This document shows, piece after piece, positions 41,475 to 51,525 of a stretch of DNA of 64,000 bases. Positions within the stretch are counted from its first letter, which is position 1; each line of letters starts with the position of its first letter. The DNA is from Leishmania martiniquensis (taxonomy: Eukaryota; Euglenozoa; Kinetoplastea; Trypanosomatida; Trypanosomatidae). Location of the stretch: contig NC_090163.1 in the NCBI RefSeq assembly GCF_017916325.1, forward strand, positions 897,501 to 961,500, given 5' to 3'. The translations under genes were made by a program, and so were the position numbers. A model generated the notes under the pieces. The model was not told the DNA's origin. It saw nothing but the letters and a program-made list of their open reading frames with translations, and did not search any database.

Positions 41475-41964
41475 TGACAGGCGGGGAGGGGCACACCCGC
41501 TCCGCGGTGGGCATCCCAGGCTTCCAGTTGCTCCCGCTGTCTCGTGTGTGCTGGGCACAGCCAGGACGATGCATCCCCCTGCGCATGTCGGCGGCCAGAG
41601 CCTGGGCGGCGCTGCGTCGGAGCGGCCTGCGACCGTGAAGACGCTTGTGCCGCGTGCGTGATGGGCGAGATGCGTCCGCGCGACTCGTGCGTGTCTTGCC
41701 CGACCCTGACGGTCTGCTGGTGTGGGGTGCCTGCGCGACGCTGGAGGGGGGGCTGCGCGAGGCGGCGCCTGTGGGGCGACCTGCGGGGCCTGTGTGTGTG
41801 TGGGGCGGCGGGCGGGGGATGGCTCTTGATGCGGGGGCCGTGCGCCGGTGTAGCGAGTGTGGTGTCCACCGCTGCGTTGCACCGGCCCGTGTGAGTGGGC
41901 CGGAGGGGTGGTGGTGGCAGAGAGCGCGGAGCACGTCTCGCGCTGTATGGCAGCGATGCGGACG
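41475..41964 (+). mobile_element. SIDER2-like short interspersed degenerate retroposon, copy 2
   Basis: This 490-bp copy is collinear with 36616-37119 and nearly identical to it. The differences I can see are single bases near 41576, 41908, 41924 and 41950, plus absence of a 14-nt insertion. Homology stops at GCGGACG (41964); there is no A-rich tail, so this copy is 3'-truncated or its end has been replaced. It has the same orientation as copy 1, with starts 4,859 bp apart. Confidence 0.7.
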
Positions 41965-42217
41965 GGACTCGCTCATCACTGGCTTACTTTCTTCATGCCC
42001 TCTCCCTGTCCTTCATCTGACCGCCAGTCTCACTACTGTGAGCCGTCTTTGCTTTGCTGCCTCCAAGCTGACTTCTCGACCTGTCGCAGCTGCTCCCGCT
42101 GTGCGGCCGCCGGCACCAAGGCCTTTCTTCTTCGCTCTCCCCGCCTTTATTTCACGGCGCGCCCCATTACCTCATCGTGTTCGCGCATCCATCGATGCTG
42201 TCTCTTGTGTGCCTCCT

Positions 42218-42258
42218 TTGTCCCCACCCCTACACACTCTTTCCGTACTCCTGCCTAG
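42218..42258 (+). promoter_or_regulatory. Probable trans-splice acceptor for the CEP164-like gene
   Basis: A C/T-rich tract (42218-42255) ends in CTGCCTAG with AG at 42257-42258, about 20 nt upstream of the ATG at 42277. Confidence 0.6.
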
Positions 42259-42276
42259 ACGCTTCGGTGGAGCGTC

Positions 42277-45200
42277 ATGCCTCCGGTCAGGACGGTGAAG
42301 CGCGAGACGGATGTGGTAGTGCCCAGCGCCGGTGAGACCTACGTCGCTGAGGACGGCACCGTCTCGCAGGTGCTGGACGACTACATCGATGCCAACTACG
42401 AGCCAACGGAGGAGGAGGTGCTCGAGTTCGCAGACTGGATCGGCATGAAGCTGCCGGAGGATTCAGAGTATCTGTGGATCGCACGGGAGGGCCTCAAGAC
42501 GCCGCTACCAAAGGAATGGAAGCCGTGCAGCACGAGCGACGGCGAGGTGTACTACTTCAACTTCAAGACGGGCGAGAGCAGTTGGGACCATCCGATGGAT
42601 GGCGTGTTTCGTCAGCGGTTTGAGCGGGAGAAGGCCTCCGCTCGCAAGTCAGGCTTGGCGGCCGCTGGTGCGGGCGCGAGCCGGGGTAGCAGTGGGCTGA
42701 ACAGTAGCGTGCACAGCAGCAATACTTCAGTTATACCACAGACGCATGTTATGATGACCGACACCGGCGTGCTTCGGCGAGACGTAGGGCCGGGCACAGC
42801 ACCAGGACCCAGTCCTGCTGCGACTTCGACCACCAGCAGCTCAAACAGCGCTGGCGCTGCCACTGCCCGAAGCGAAACCAAGATAGTTATGCACCACCCT
42901 CCACAGCAGCAGCCGCGGCCAACAGCCATGACAGCGCGCGTAGGAGCAAATACACACGGCACCGCCGTCTTGCGAAACAGCGCAGCTGCCCTCGGTAGCC
43001 AACCTGCGCGCACCTTCACTGGAATCGCCCCAAAGAAAGCTGGCGCCGCTGACGACGCCTCTGCAGCTCTGCCCCGCATTCTCTCGGAGGCTGAGCGTGC
43101 GCTGGAGGAGCGCCTAGAGCGGGAGATGCAGCTAGCCCTCGAGGCGGAGCGGTCTAAAATGGAGGGTGTGCATCAAGGAACCATGTCCACTCTGCAACGT
43201 AACTTCGACGAAGATGCGGCGGAGATGTGCCGCGCAGACGCCGCGCGCCGCGCCGCGTCATCGCAGCAGGAAGACGAGGAGCAGGAACGCCATCTACAGC
43301 AGACACGCAGCAAGTGCGAGGAGAGCTACGGCGATGAGCTGCGGTCGCTAGAGCGAGAGGCGGAGTCGTACGCAACGAAGCTGCAGAAGTTGGAGGCGGA
43401 GGCCGCCCGCGCCGCCGCTGGCAGCACACAGCGAGCCGCCATCGAGGATGAACTCAATGTGGTGCTCGCCAAACAGCAGGCCGACGCGGAGGCAGACGCC
43501 AAAAAGCAGTATGAGACTGCTGTGGCTGCCGCTCAGTCTGCCCATGCTGCTGCTATGCAGAAGATCCTCAACGATGGTCAGGAAAGGGTTGCGGCTGTGC
43601 GGCAGGCGCGGCAGCGCAAGTTCGACGGGGAGGAGCGCGCGTTGGCGCTGCAGATGGAGACGCAGCGAAAGCGACTAGAGGGGCAGCTGAACGAGTTGGA
43701 CGAAAAGCTCGCGAGCATGGAAGCGCGTGCGGGCGCCTGCGCGGCGGATGTCACCCCTGCCGCAGCCCGCTCATCGCCGCCACCGCGTGGCGAATCTATC
43801 AGCGAACAGCTGGCGCGTGTTGCCGCCGCGAAGGCGGCGCGGCTGCGAGACATCGAGGCGGCTGCAGCGCGAGAGCAGTTAGACGTGCGCACTAGCAGCG
43901 AGGCAGCTTTGGCAGAGCTGGCGAAGCAGGTTCGAGCGGCACAGCAGGCTGCTCCGCTTCTTCCAGCCGGCACTACGCCGACCGTTGCGCTGAGCTGTGT
44001 GACGCCGTCCTCTTCTGATCGATCCAGTGCTGTCACCGTGCAAGGCGGCGCACGACCCACCTCCGCGGCCCTCAGCGTTGCTTTCACGCAGGAGCTCAAC
44101 CGCATCCGCCTTGCGCGCGGTAAGGAGCGGCAGGAACGCCTGGCGAAGCTGCGCGCTGAACGTGAGGCAGCGCTGGCGGCTGTCGAGGCGCTGCCCCGCT
44201 CTGCCTACTCGGAAGAGACTCACAAGTCTCAAAGCAGCGGCGCCGCTGGCGCCACAGCCAAGGACGGGGCTGAGAGCAGCCTGGCCACTGTAGAGGAGCT
44301 GAAGGCCGCGCACATGGCGGCGCTCGAAGCGGAAAAGGTGCTTTACGCCCAAATGGAGGAGGATCTGAAGCAGCAGTACGCATGCGAGGCCGCCGAAGCT
44401 TCCGGGGCGATAACGGCAGCGGAGCAGAGCGCCCTGGTGGCTAAAGCCGTGGACACGGAGATAGGTTTGTTCATCCGGGAGGCCACCGCGCGGTACAATC
44501 GCATGCGTGCTGAGGCCGAGGCGAAGCGGGACAAGGCCTTGATGGACCACCGGCTGGCGATGGGGGCTTACGAGCGGCGAAAACTGGAGACGGAGACTCG
44601 CCAGGCGCGAGAGCAGCGGGAGGCGCAAGAAGCTTTCATCCAAGACCGCCTCGACACCGCCGTCGCGGCGGAGAAGGCGAAGCTGGCCGCTGACCATGCG
44701 GCAGCGATGGCGCGCCTCGCGTCACGGTACGACGAGGAACGCGACGCCGTGAAGGCGGAGGTGGAGGAGGAGATGGCAGCCTATGAGGCAGCCGTACGGC
44801 AGCAGATAAAGGCCTCGACGAGCGTTACCGCGGCGACCGGTGACGAGAACCAGTCGACGACCTCTGCCACAGCGAACACTCTAGAAGGTACGGCAGCGCC
44901 CTGCTCGCAGGCGGAAACGGAGCTTGCTGACCGGCAGGCGGAGTGGGCGTGTAGGAAGCGCATCCAGGAGGCGCAGCGAGCGGCGCTAGAGGAGAAGCAG
45001 TCGGCGATGCAGGCACAGAGGCAACGTTTGGAGGCGCATTTAGCGGCGTTGAGGGAGGAAGTTGCCGATCTGGCGGCGACAGCTCCGGCCGCTGAATCTC
45101 AGCAGCCTTCTCCCTTGGCTGCTTCCACTTCTTCAGCTCCGCCCCCTGCGTCGGCCTCAGCGAGTGGGGCGACCGTGGGCAGCCATCTACGATCGGTGCA

Positions 45201-46326
45201 CGAGGTGCTTATGCAGGCCCTTGAGCAGGGCTACCGCTCTCAGGAGGCCGCCCTGGAAGCCGAGCTGCAGGCATGGCGGGGAAAGATACGTGCTCTTCAG
45301 GAATCGCGGCCGGAGCCACCGTCTGCATTGACTGGCTGGAATACTCCACGGCAGCAGATGGTTGCCGAGGCCGGCCACCCTGGAGGCGCGTCGTTGTGCC
45401 TGGCATCGACGCCATACCTGCTCCACCACCACCCAAGCCCTATCGCTAGTGCCGCTGCTGGCACATCGCTGCTGAACACGCCGGCGAACCGCATGACCTT
45501 CGAAGACTCTCCTTGGCAGCCTGCCGCCAGCGCGGGTGGCATACCGCCGCTGCAATCCGGTATGACGACTCGCACTCCTTCGGTGGCTACGAGGGTGCCA
45601 AGCGTCGCCGAGGCGATTCTATCCTACGAACAGCGGCAGCGCGTTCTCCAGCAGCGCCGAGCCTCGCTAGAGACGGCTCGTGAAGCATGGCAGCTTCGCC
45701 GGAGGCAGAAAGCGGAGCTTCAAGAGCAGGAGCAGAGCCGCGTGAACCTGACTGCCGCTATGGAGGCCTCACAACACAATCGCATGCGTGATTCTATGCA
45801 GTCAAGCAGCCTCGACGTCGATGACGCCGCGCGCCGTAGACGTCAAGAGGTGCTCAGCCTCTTTTTATCGCGCCTTAGTGAGCGTCTTGACGTTTTAGCG
45901 GGGCAGGCGATGCAGCCCCCGCACCACCATCAACAGCAGCTCCATCGCCGCGGCCATTCTGCCACGCATGCCAGCGCCCATGGTGCATTGGCATCCTCAC
46001 CGCACGCACGCTCGCACAGTGCGTGTAGCCACCACCGCAGTATTCATGACGAGCGACAGCGGGGCAGCGCAACGTCCTCGATCACACCTCCACCGCGTCA
46101 CTCAACGCCATTGAAAAACAGTACTGCTTCTGCAGGGAAGGCGCCGCCGCCGCCGCCGCCGCCGCTGCCGCCGACAAAGTGGCCGCTTTCTCGTGGCCAT
46201 GCAACGACCTCTCCATTCCCACCGCACAAGCGGAGTCGGACGTGCCTTGGTGGAGCACCGCCCGGTAGCCTTTCATCCAAGTGGGACACGCTCTTATCAC
46301 GGTACCATCGTCACCACTGTAGGTGA
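42277..46326 (+). CDS. CEP164-like protein (WW domain, long coiled coil; basal body)
   Basis: The protein has 1,349 residues. The N-terminal ~110 match CEP164: YEPTEEEVLEFADWIGM, LWIAREGLKTPLPKEWKPC, VYYFNFKTGESSWDHP. This includes a WW domain with Trp81 and Trp103. CEP164 is a distal-appendage protein of mother centrioles that acts in cilium initiation. Trypanosomatids have several CEP164 paralogues at the basal body/transition zone, and I cannot tell which this is. Residues about 265-1010 and 1110-1180 are Glu/Ala/Arg/Gln-rich coiled coil. The tail is His/Ser-rich with a poly-Pro run near residue 1287, encoded by a GCC repeat. The start lies directly after a good splice site. Confidence 0.85.
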   Translation: MPPVRTVKRETDVVVPSAGETYVAEDGTVSQVLDDYIDANYEPTEEEVLEFADWIGMKLPEDSEYLWIAREGLKTPLPKEWKPCSTSDGEVYYFNFKTGESSWDHPMDGVFRQRFEREKASARKSGLAAAGAGASRGSSGLNSSVHSSNTSVIPQTHVMMTDTGVLRRDVGPGTAPGPSPAATSTTSSSNSAGAATARSETKIVMHHPPQQQPRPTAMTARVGANTHGTAVLRNSAAALGSQPARTFTGIAPKKAGAADDASAALPRILSEAERALEERLEREMQLALEAERSKMEGVHQGTMSTLQRNFDEDAAEMCRADAARRAASSQQEDEEQERHLQQTRSKCEESYGDELRSLEREAESYATKLQKLEAEAARAAAGSTQRAAIEDELNVVLAKQQADAEADAKKQYETAVAAAQSAHAAAMQKILNDGQERVAAVRQARQRKFDGEERALALQMETQRKRLEGQLNELDEKLASMEARAGACAADVTPAAARSSPPPRGESISEQLARVAAAKAARLRDIEAAAAREQLDVRTSSEAALAELAKQVRAAQQAAPLLPAGTTPTVALSCVTPSSSDRSSAVTVQGGARPTSAALSVAFTQELNRIRLARGKERQERLAKLRAEREAALAAVEALPRSAYSEETHKSQSSGAAGATAKDGAESSLATVEELKAAHMAALEAEKVLYAQMEEDLKQQYACEAAEASGAITAAEQSALVAKAVDTEIGLFIREATARYNRMRAEAEAKRDKALMDHRLAMGAYERRKLETETRQAREQREAQEAFIQDRLDTAVAAEKAKLAADHAAAMARLASRYDEERDAVKAEVEEEMAAYEAAVRQQIKASTSVTAATGDENQSTTSATANTLEGTAAPCSQAETELADRQAEWACRKRIQEAQRAALEEKQSAMQAQRQRLEAHLAALREEVADLAATAPAAESQQPSPLAASTSSAPPPASASASGATVGSHLRSVHEVLMQALEQGYRSQEAALEAELQAWRGKIRALQESRPEPPSALTGWNTPRQQMVAEAGHPGGASLCLASTPYLLHHHPSPIASAAAGTSLLNTPANRMTFEDSPWQPAASAGGIPPLQSGMTTRTPSVATRVPSVAEAILSYEQRQRVLQQRRASLETAREAWQLRRRQKAELQEQEQSRVNLTAAMEASQHNRMRDSMQSSSLDVDDAARRRRQEVLSLFLSRLSERLDVLAGQAMQPPHHHQQQLHRRGHSATHASAHGALASSPHARSHSACSHHRSIHDERQRGSATSSITPPPRHSTPLKNSTASAGKAPPPPPPPLPPTKWPLSRGHATTSPFPPHKRSRTCLGGAPPGSLSSKWDTLLSRYHRHHCR

Positions 46327-47505
46327 GAGAACGGAGGGCCTCGCTAATCGAGGGGAGAGATTGCTGTCTCCCAATTTGGTCAACTCGTGACCTTCCGAGC
46401 TCGAAGCACTCGCCGCTTCCCCTCCCCCTGCCCGGCTCCCAGGTGCAGCCCCTCGTCATCCTTCTCCTTACGACTTGCCTTTTCACCCGCAAGCGCGCGC
46501 GGAAGCAAGGGAAGGTTGGCGAGCACTTCCGTGCAAGCTCCAACGCTTGCCTTCTCTCTCGCGTGGTACATGCCAGGTACACACATACAAACACACACAC
46601 GTGCATAGACAGGTGAGCTGCATGTGATGGCCCTTACACGTGCCGCTAAAGCTGCCGGCCGCTTTCTTCGTCTATCCTCCTCTCTATCCTCCCAAACAAA
46701 AATAGGCACACCGTCATATACACGGCGGCCGCAAGTGGCCGTTGATGTACACTGATCAGCACGGCATCGCATCAAGTGCCGCCGATCTTCGAGCACTTCG
46801 CGAGATAATGGTCGAAGGAGGCTCAGTGCGACTGCCGCTGCTGCTCTTACGCCTCACCCCCCTCTCCTGCTTCTCTATTCCAGGTGTGCAGTGATTCTAC
46901 ACCCTCGCAAAGGCGTTGCTGCTGCTGCTGCTATCGCCATGGCCCTTTAGCATCGTGAGGAGGGTGTTCTTTCCATGCACATGCCTCATCCTCTCTCTCT
47001 CCCCCTCCTCTGTCGGCGCATGCGGTCTGCAATGCTCACAGGTCGCTCGTTGCCTTATTGGGCTGCCGCCCTCCCCTCCTATACCTCCTTCTATACCCCT
47101 GCTCGCGCTCGTGCCAATCTTCGCTTGCGGCTTCGACTGTCACCTCTCTCTCTCTCCCGGACTTTTTCTGCGGTTGCGCGCTCTTTCATACACGGCCGTG
47201 CGCACGCATATGCGCATGTGTGCCGCACCAATGCTGTTTGATTGCCCATGATGACTGCGTATGTGTGTGAGGGCGCCCTTCCCACAAGGGTGATAGGACG
47301 CTGACGACATCTGCGACTGCCGCGACTAGTGTCTCTCGGCGACTGGTGGCAACAACAACAAAAAGCGGTTGCGGAGCTCCCCTCTTTGAATATATTGGCA
47401 CACTACAAGGCGGTGGAGGAGAACGAGAGCGCGCGCGCGTGCCCGAACTCCTCGAGATCCACGCGCCGATCCACATATCCCTCCCCCCTTTTTCACCCGC
47501 ATCAA
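46327..47505 (+). other. Intergenic region between the CEP164-like gene and TRM61
   Basis: No gene is seen. C/T-rich tracts lie at 46,960-47,165 and at 47480-47495, the latter immediately before the TRM61 start. No AG lies between that last tract and the ATG, so the real splice site must be further upstream. Confidence 0.5.
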
Positions 47506-48516
47506 ATGCTTGCCCACCGTGGCACCGTTGCTAAGGATGGCGATGTCGTGCTCGTTGTGCACGGACACCGCAACATCACCCCTCTCGTGCTTCAGCGCGG
47601 CGCCGTTCTTCACTGCAAAGCTGGCAGGTTTCACCATGACGACATCATTGGTCGCCCTCTGGGCCGATACGTCGAGGGCCGCGACCATCGGAATAGCTCC
47701 CCGCGGGCGCCGTCGGTGCTCATTCTGCAAAACAGCGCAGATATGTGGACGCAGGCCGTGCCGCATCGCACACAGATCATCTACGACACCGACATTGCCG
47801 TCATCCTCTTAAACCTGCGTCTTGGCCCTGGGAAGAAGGTGGTGGAGGCGGGGACCGGCAGCGGCAGCCTAACGCACTCGCTGGCGAGGACAGTGGCCCC
47901 GAGAGGGTGCGTGTACACCTGCGACTTCCATAAGCAGCGCTGCCTGGAGGCGCGTGCAGAGTTTCGGCGCAACGGCCTCGACTCGCATCTCGTATGCAGT
48001 CAGTGGCGGGACGTGTGCACGACTAATACTACTGCCGCTGACGCCATTGACGGTGTGGAGGAAGATATTGCAGCGATGGATGCGCCGCGCACCGGCTTTG
48101 GCGTTCCGGCAGGCTCCATAGACGCCATCTTCCTCGACGTCCCCGCACCGTGGGCGGCCATCGAGAATGTCTGCCACGCGCTCAAAGCGGGTGGGATGCT
48201 CTGCACCTTCTCCCCTTGCATGGAACAAACACAGCGAACAGCGGAGGCGCTTCGGGCCGCTCCGCACCACTTTGTCGACATCCGCACGGTTGAAGCCCTG
48301 ACGAAGTTCTTCGAGCCTGTTGTCAAGCGCGCACGCGAAGCCCACGATCGCGACTGCGTGAAGTTCCGCTCCACCCTCGTGTCGAAGGGCCACAGCGCCT
48401 ACTTGACGTTTGCGCGCCGGCGACTGGCACAGGCCGAGTCGCTTGAGGAGGCGACGGCGCTTCCGGCGGTTGGCGCCCAAGCAGATGGCGGGGAGGGGGC
48501 GACAGCGGCGCAGTGA
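47506..48516 (+). CDS. TRM61: tRNA (adenine-58-N1)-methyltransferase catalytic subunit
   Basis: This 336-residue protein is the catalytic partner of TRM6 and makes m1A58 in the T-loop of tRNAs, including initiator tRNA. The N-terminal beta-barrel region ends in DIIGRPLGRYV, matching DLIGRPFGSKV of TRMT61A. PHRTQIIYDTDIAVILL matches PHRTQILYSTDIALI. SAM motif I is EAGTGSGSLTHSLAR (residues 114-128), and the catalytic-face motif FLDVPAPW contains D211. FSPCMEQTQRT is the family's FSPCIEQVQRT. The upstream frame (from a GTG at 47329) crosses pyrimidine-rich spacer, so the first ATG, giving MLAHRGTVAKDGDVV, is used. The tail beyond about residue 310 is a short low-complexity extension. Confidence 0.93.
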   Translation: MLAHRGTVAKDGDVVLVVHGHRNITPLVLQRGAVLHCKAGRFHHDDIIGRPLGRYVEGRDHRNSSPRAPSVLILQNSADMWTQAVPHRTQIIYDTDIAVILLNLRLGPGKKVVEAGTGSGSLTHSLARTVAPRGCVYTCDFHKQRCLEARAEFRRNGLDSHLVCSQWRDVCTTNTTAADAIDGVEEDIAAMDAPRTGFGVPAGSIDAIFLDVPAPWAAIENVCHALKAGGMLCTFSPCMEQTQRTAEALRAAPHHFVDIRTVEALTKFFEPVVKRAREAHDRDCVKFRSTLVSKGHSAYLTFARRRLAQAESLEEATALPAVGAQADGGEGATAAQ

Positions 48517-49341
48517 CGCGCAGCGATTCCCCTCCCCTCCCTTTCTCCCCACAATCCGCCCCCCGCATACAACGTAAGCAAAAGGACGAGTAAGCAAAGA
48601 CGCCGCATCGCTAAACGGCAGCAGCGCCCACACACGGAGTCGCTGCTACAGGAAGCTCCGCGCACCGGTGCAGTGAGCGACGACAGAGACGAAGGGGCAT
48701 TCATGTGCAGAGGGAACGGTGGCGTAGAGAAAAAAGTGGCGGGCGTCAGATCCCCTCTCCCCTTCTCCTCTCCCCGGACACACACAGACACACACACACA
48801 CACGGAAAGAGGTGCGGGGCGCTGTTGACCTTAAAGGCAAGCAACAAGAAGAAAAAGAGGCGACTTGAGGCGAAGGCGCTTTTTACTAAGGGGATGAAGC
48901 GGGGGGAAGGGGGTGGGTGGGGCCGGCGGCGCTCCTGTGTGCCTGGCAAAACCACCGACTCCTTCCTCTCGCTCCGTCGACACACCTGGTCTGCCGAGGC
49001 GGAAGCATGCGCGGCTTCCTTGGCTGGCGCTGCCAACAGTCGCGTGATCCCCTCTCTTGCCGAGTGGGCTATGCGTTTGTTCTGTCTCCCCCTCTGAGAC
49101 ACGTAAGTACACTTCGGCGGATACGCTATGCGTGTGTGCTTCTTCCCGCTTCGATTTCGCGCCACCTCCTCTTCCCCTCTCCCCCCTCTGGGCAAATCGT
49201 GGGCGAACTGGAAGGGCAACACTGGTGAACCTTCTGTATCGTAGCGGGAGAAGCCGGTACAGCCACGTAGCCTTCCCTCCCCCGCATGCCCAGCCAGCCG
49301 GCGATACGCAAGCCCTCTTTTTCGTTGCCCATGCCACTGCC
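48517..49341 (+). other. Intergenic region between TRM61 and RFT1
   Basis: No gene is seen. There is a (CA)n tract near 48,780-48,802. A C/T tract at about 49160-49188, followed by AG at 49212-49213, is a plausible splice site for RFT1. Confidence 0.5.
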
Positions 49342-51525
49342 ATGACCCTCTCTGCCATGAGCTCTTTCAAGGGCCAGCTGCTTCTCGCACTGGCGCTCAG
49401 CATCGGCCTCAAGCTCTTCACCTTCTCCCTCAGCACCCTCCTCACACGACTCCTCCTGCCATACCAGAATGGCGTGTACTTTACCTACAACGTCTACAAC
49501 GACGCTGTCCTGTTCATTGCGCGGGAGGCAACCCGCAATGTGGCGTCCCGGCTGCCCATCCTCGAGCCGAGCGCAGAGGCGGAGGACAAGGCCGAGCAAG
49601 ACGACGATGCCGCTGCAACTCAGGAAGTTGGCCCTCTTAAGCAGAATACTGTACCTTCCACCCCATTCGCCACGCCTGCAGGCGTGCTGCCAAGCTCGGT
49701 GAGGGTAGCCAATGTCCATGAGGTGGTGCACATCGCTCTCTGCTCAGTGCCGCTCGCCGTCATCGTGGTTGCCGCGGCGGAGGCTCTCGGCATGTGCCTC
49801 GGCGCGGTTTCATTCTTCCCCTCGATGATGCGGCACGCGCGTGCCAGCGAGCAGCTCCTTCACGCTGCCGCAAACACCAGCAGCCTCGACAGCTCAAACA
49901 CGATTAAGGGGCGTCCGTCCCTTCTACTCGCGTACATGCCAGAGATGACGGTGCTGCTGTGTACCATTCTCATGGCAGCGGTGGAGCCGTGCGTCGTCCT
50001 CGTCCAGTCGCTGAACCTCTTCCGTGTTGTGGTTTTGGCCGAGTGCGCGACGCTGGTGGCGCGGTTGTGCACCATCATCGGCATCGTGTACGCTTGCGGG
50101 CGCCGCAACACCGGCGGCCGCGCCCCCAACGGTGAGGCGGGAGATGGGCTGCGCACCCTGTCGGAGGCACGAATCGTATTGGCGTCTGGCCAGCTCGCGT
50201 ACGCTATAACGCATGTCGCCTACTACGCACTGGTCGTCTCGGGGCTCCCAGTGGCTCGATGGCTCGGCTCCAACCCCGCAATGGGGCAGGTACGAACAGC
50301 AGCACTGCTGGATCGCGCAAGGAGCCGGAGGCAGTCGGAACAGGATGCCGTTGCTGGCGGGCCTGCGCCTGATGCGAAGAAGGCGCCGTCGCATGGCGTG
50401 CGGTGGGCGACGTTTGCCTTCCCCTTCTGCCTCTACTCCGTTTCAGGCAGCATAGCAGCGTGCCGGCGCTACGCCGCTCTCCTCGCCGTGTTTCTGCGTG
50501 AGAGCCTGCTACGACTGCTGCTGTCGGAGGGGGAGAGCTTCGCGCTGACCTCGCTCGGCTCCGAAACGGCGCGGGGATACTATCAGCTCATCTCTAACCT
50601 CGGCTCTCTGGTGGCGCGGCTGCTCTTCCGCGTGTGGGAAAACGCCTGCTTCGTGAGATGGAGCCGCGAAGCTGCGCTGGGACGCAGGCACACCGCCGTG
50701 CACTTGCTGAAGCTGATGCTGCGCCTAGCCTTTTATGTGGGCTTCTCCTTCACCCTGCTGGGACCTCCACTGACAGAGACGTTCTTGGCCACAGTGTACA
50801 CGTCGCAGTGGTCAACACCGCAGGTGTCGACTGCGCTTCAGCTTTATTTTTACGATCTACCGTTGATGGCCTGGAACGGGCTGCTGGAGGCGTTTCTGCG
50901 CGCCGTCGCCTCCCCGGCGGTGCTGCGGCGACTGCAGAGGTGGATGATCGGGGGGGCGGCCTTGCGCATTGCCGTGTGCTGCATCACGCTAGTTGCCTTC
51001 GGCAAGGCCGACACAGAGGGCGAGAGTGTGAAGGTGCTGGTGCTCCTGAACATCTTTAATACGGTCTGGCGGTGTGGCGTGTCCATCTACCTCTTGGTGA
51101 GCTCCCCCACAGACACGGCTGGCGCCTCCGCTGCCGACTTCCCTGATACCAAAGCCAAAGAAAGCGGCAACCCTGGCGGACCTGCCGTGCCCAACGCCCC
51201 TCTCCTCACCTCAACACCCCCTGCAGTGAGCGTGCGTGATTTTCTTTCCCTCTTTCCCAGTCACATCGTCTACTCAACCCTGGGCCTCTTCGTGTGCAGT
51301 CGAGTGCTGCGGGCCAAGTCGGTGGTGACCGTCGCAGCACTCGGCTTGGGGTACGCTGCAGTGATTCTTGTCTGGGATGGCGAGGTGCGCGGGCTTCTCG
51401 CGAAGCCAGTGTGGAGTCGTGTGCGGCCGCTGTTGTGGCGGCGTCGCCACCACGGCTCCCAAGTGGGCACGATCACGCCTTCTTCGCGAGAGGGCGCGAG
51501 CTTATCCGAAAAAAAGGCGAACTGA
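49342..51525 (+). CDS. RFT1: RFT1 family protein (dolichol-linked oligosaccharide translocation, ER)
   Basis: This polytopic ER membrane protein is required for N-glycan precursor assembly; a direct Man5GlcNAc2-PP-dolichol flippase role is debated for the family. The first ~70 residues match human RFT1 in pattern (LALALSIGLKLFTFSLSTLLTRLLL, then VYNDAVLFIAREATRNVASR versus TLLYSTTLFLAREAFRRA). The central motif RLLLSEGESFALTS...YYQLISNLGSLVARLLF corresponds to VFLTEGERFVMTF...YDIVNNLGSLVARFIF. Around twelve hydrophobic segments are visible. At 727 residues it is longer than the ~540 of human RFT1, owing to an acidic insertion (about residues 73-120) and Pro/Ala-rich loops. The start is the first ATG; the open frame upstream to 49057 covers the splice tract. 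Confidence 0.88.
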   Translation: MTLSAMSSFKGQLLLALALSIGLKLFTFSLSTLLTRLLLPYQNGVYFTYNVYNDAVLFIAREATRNVASRLPILEPSAEAEDKAEQDDDAAATQEVGPLKQNTVPSTPFATPAGVLPSSVRVANVHEVVHIALCSVPLAVIVVAAAEALGMCLGAVSFFPSMMRHARASEQLLHAAANTSSLDSSNTIKGRPSLLLAYMPEMTVLLCTILMAAVEPCVVLVQSLNLFRVVVLAECATLVARLCTIIGIVYACGRRNTGGRAPNGEAGDGLRTLSEARIVLASGQLAYAITHVAYYALVVSGLPVARWLGSNPAMGQVRTAALLDRARSRRQSEQDAVAGGPAPDAKKAPSHGVRWATFAFPFCLYSVSGSIAACRRYAALLAVFLRESLLRLLLSEGESFALTSLGSETARGYYQLISNLGSLVARLLFRVWENACFVRWSREAALGRRHTAVHLLKLMLRLAFYVGFSFTLLGPPLTETFLATVYTSQWSTPQVSTALQLYFYDLPLMAWNGLLEAFLRAVASPAVLRRLQRWMIGGAALRIAVCCITLVAFGKADTEGESVKVLVLLNIFNTVWRCGVSIYLLVSSPTDTAGASAADFPDTKAKESGNPGGPAVPNAPLLTSTPPAVSVRDFLSLFPSHIVYSTLGLFVCSRVLRAKSVVTVAALGLGYAAVILVWDGEVRGLLAKPVWSRVRPLLWRRRHHGSQVGTITPSSREGASLSEKKAN

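Larger units (their letters stand above)
40928..42276 (+). other. Intergenic region between MCM6 and the CEP164-like gene
   Basis: This region contains the second SIDER2 copy (41475-41964). After that comes C/T-rich DNA ending in the splice signal at 42218-42258. No other gene is seen. Open frames of up to 217 codons here lie inside or run out of the retroposon. Confidence 0.6.

Noticed and set aside
41544..41894. Cys/Arg-rich open frames shared by both repeat copies (also 36615-37049)
   Set aside because: They exist in duplicate only because the SIDER2 copies are nearly identical; these elements carry no protein gene.
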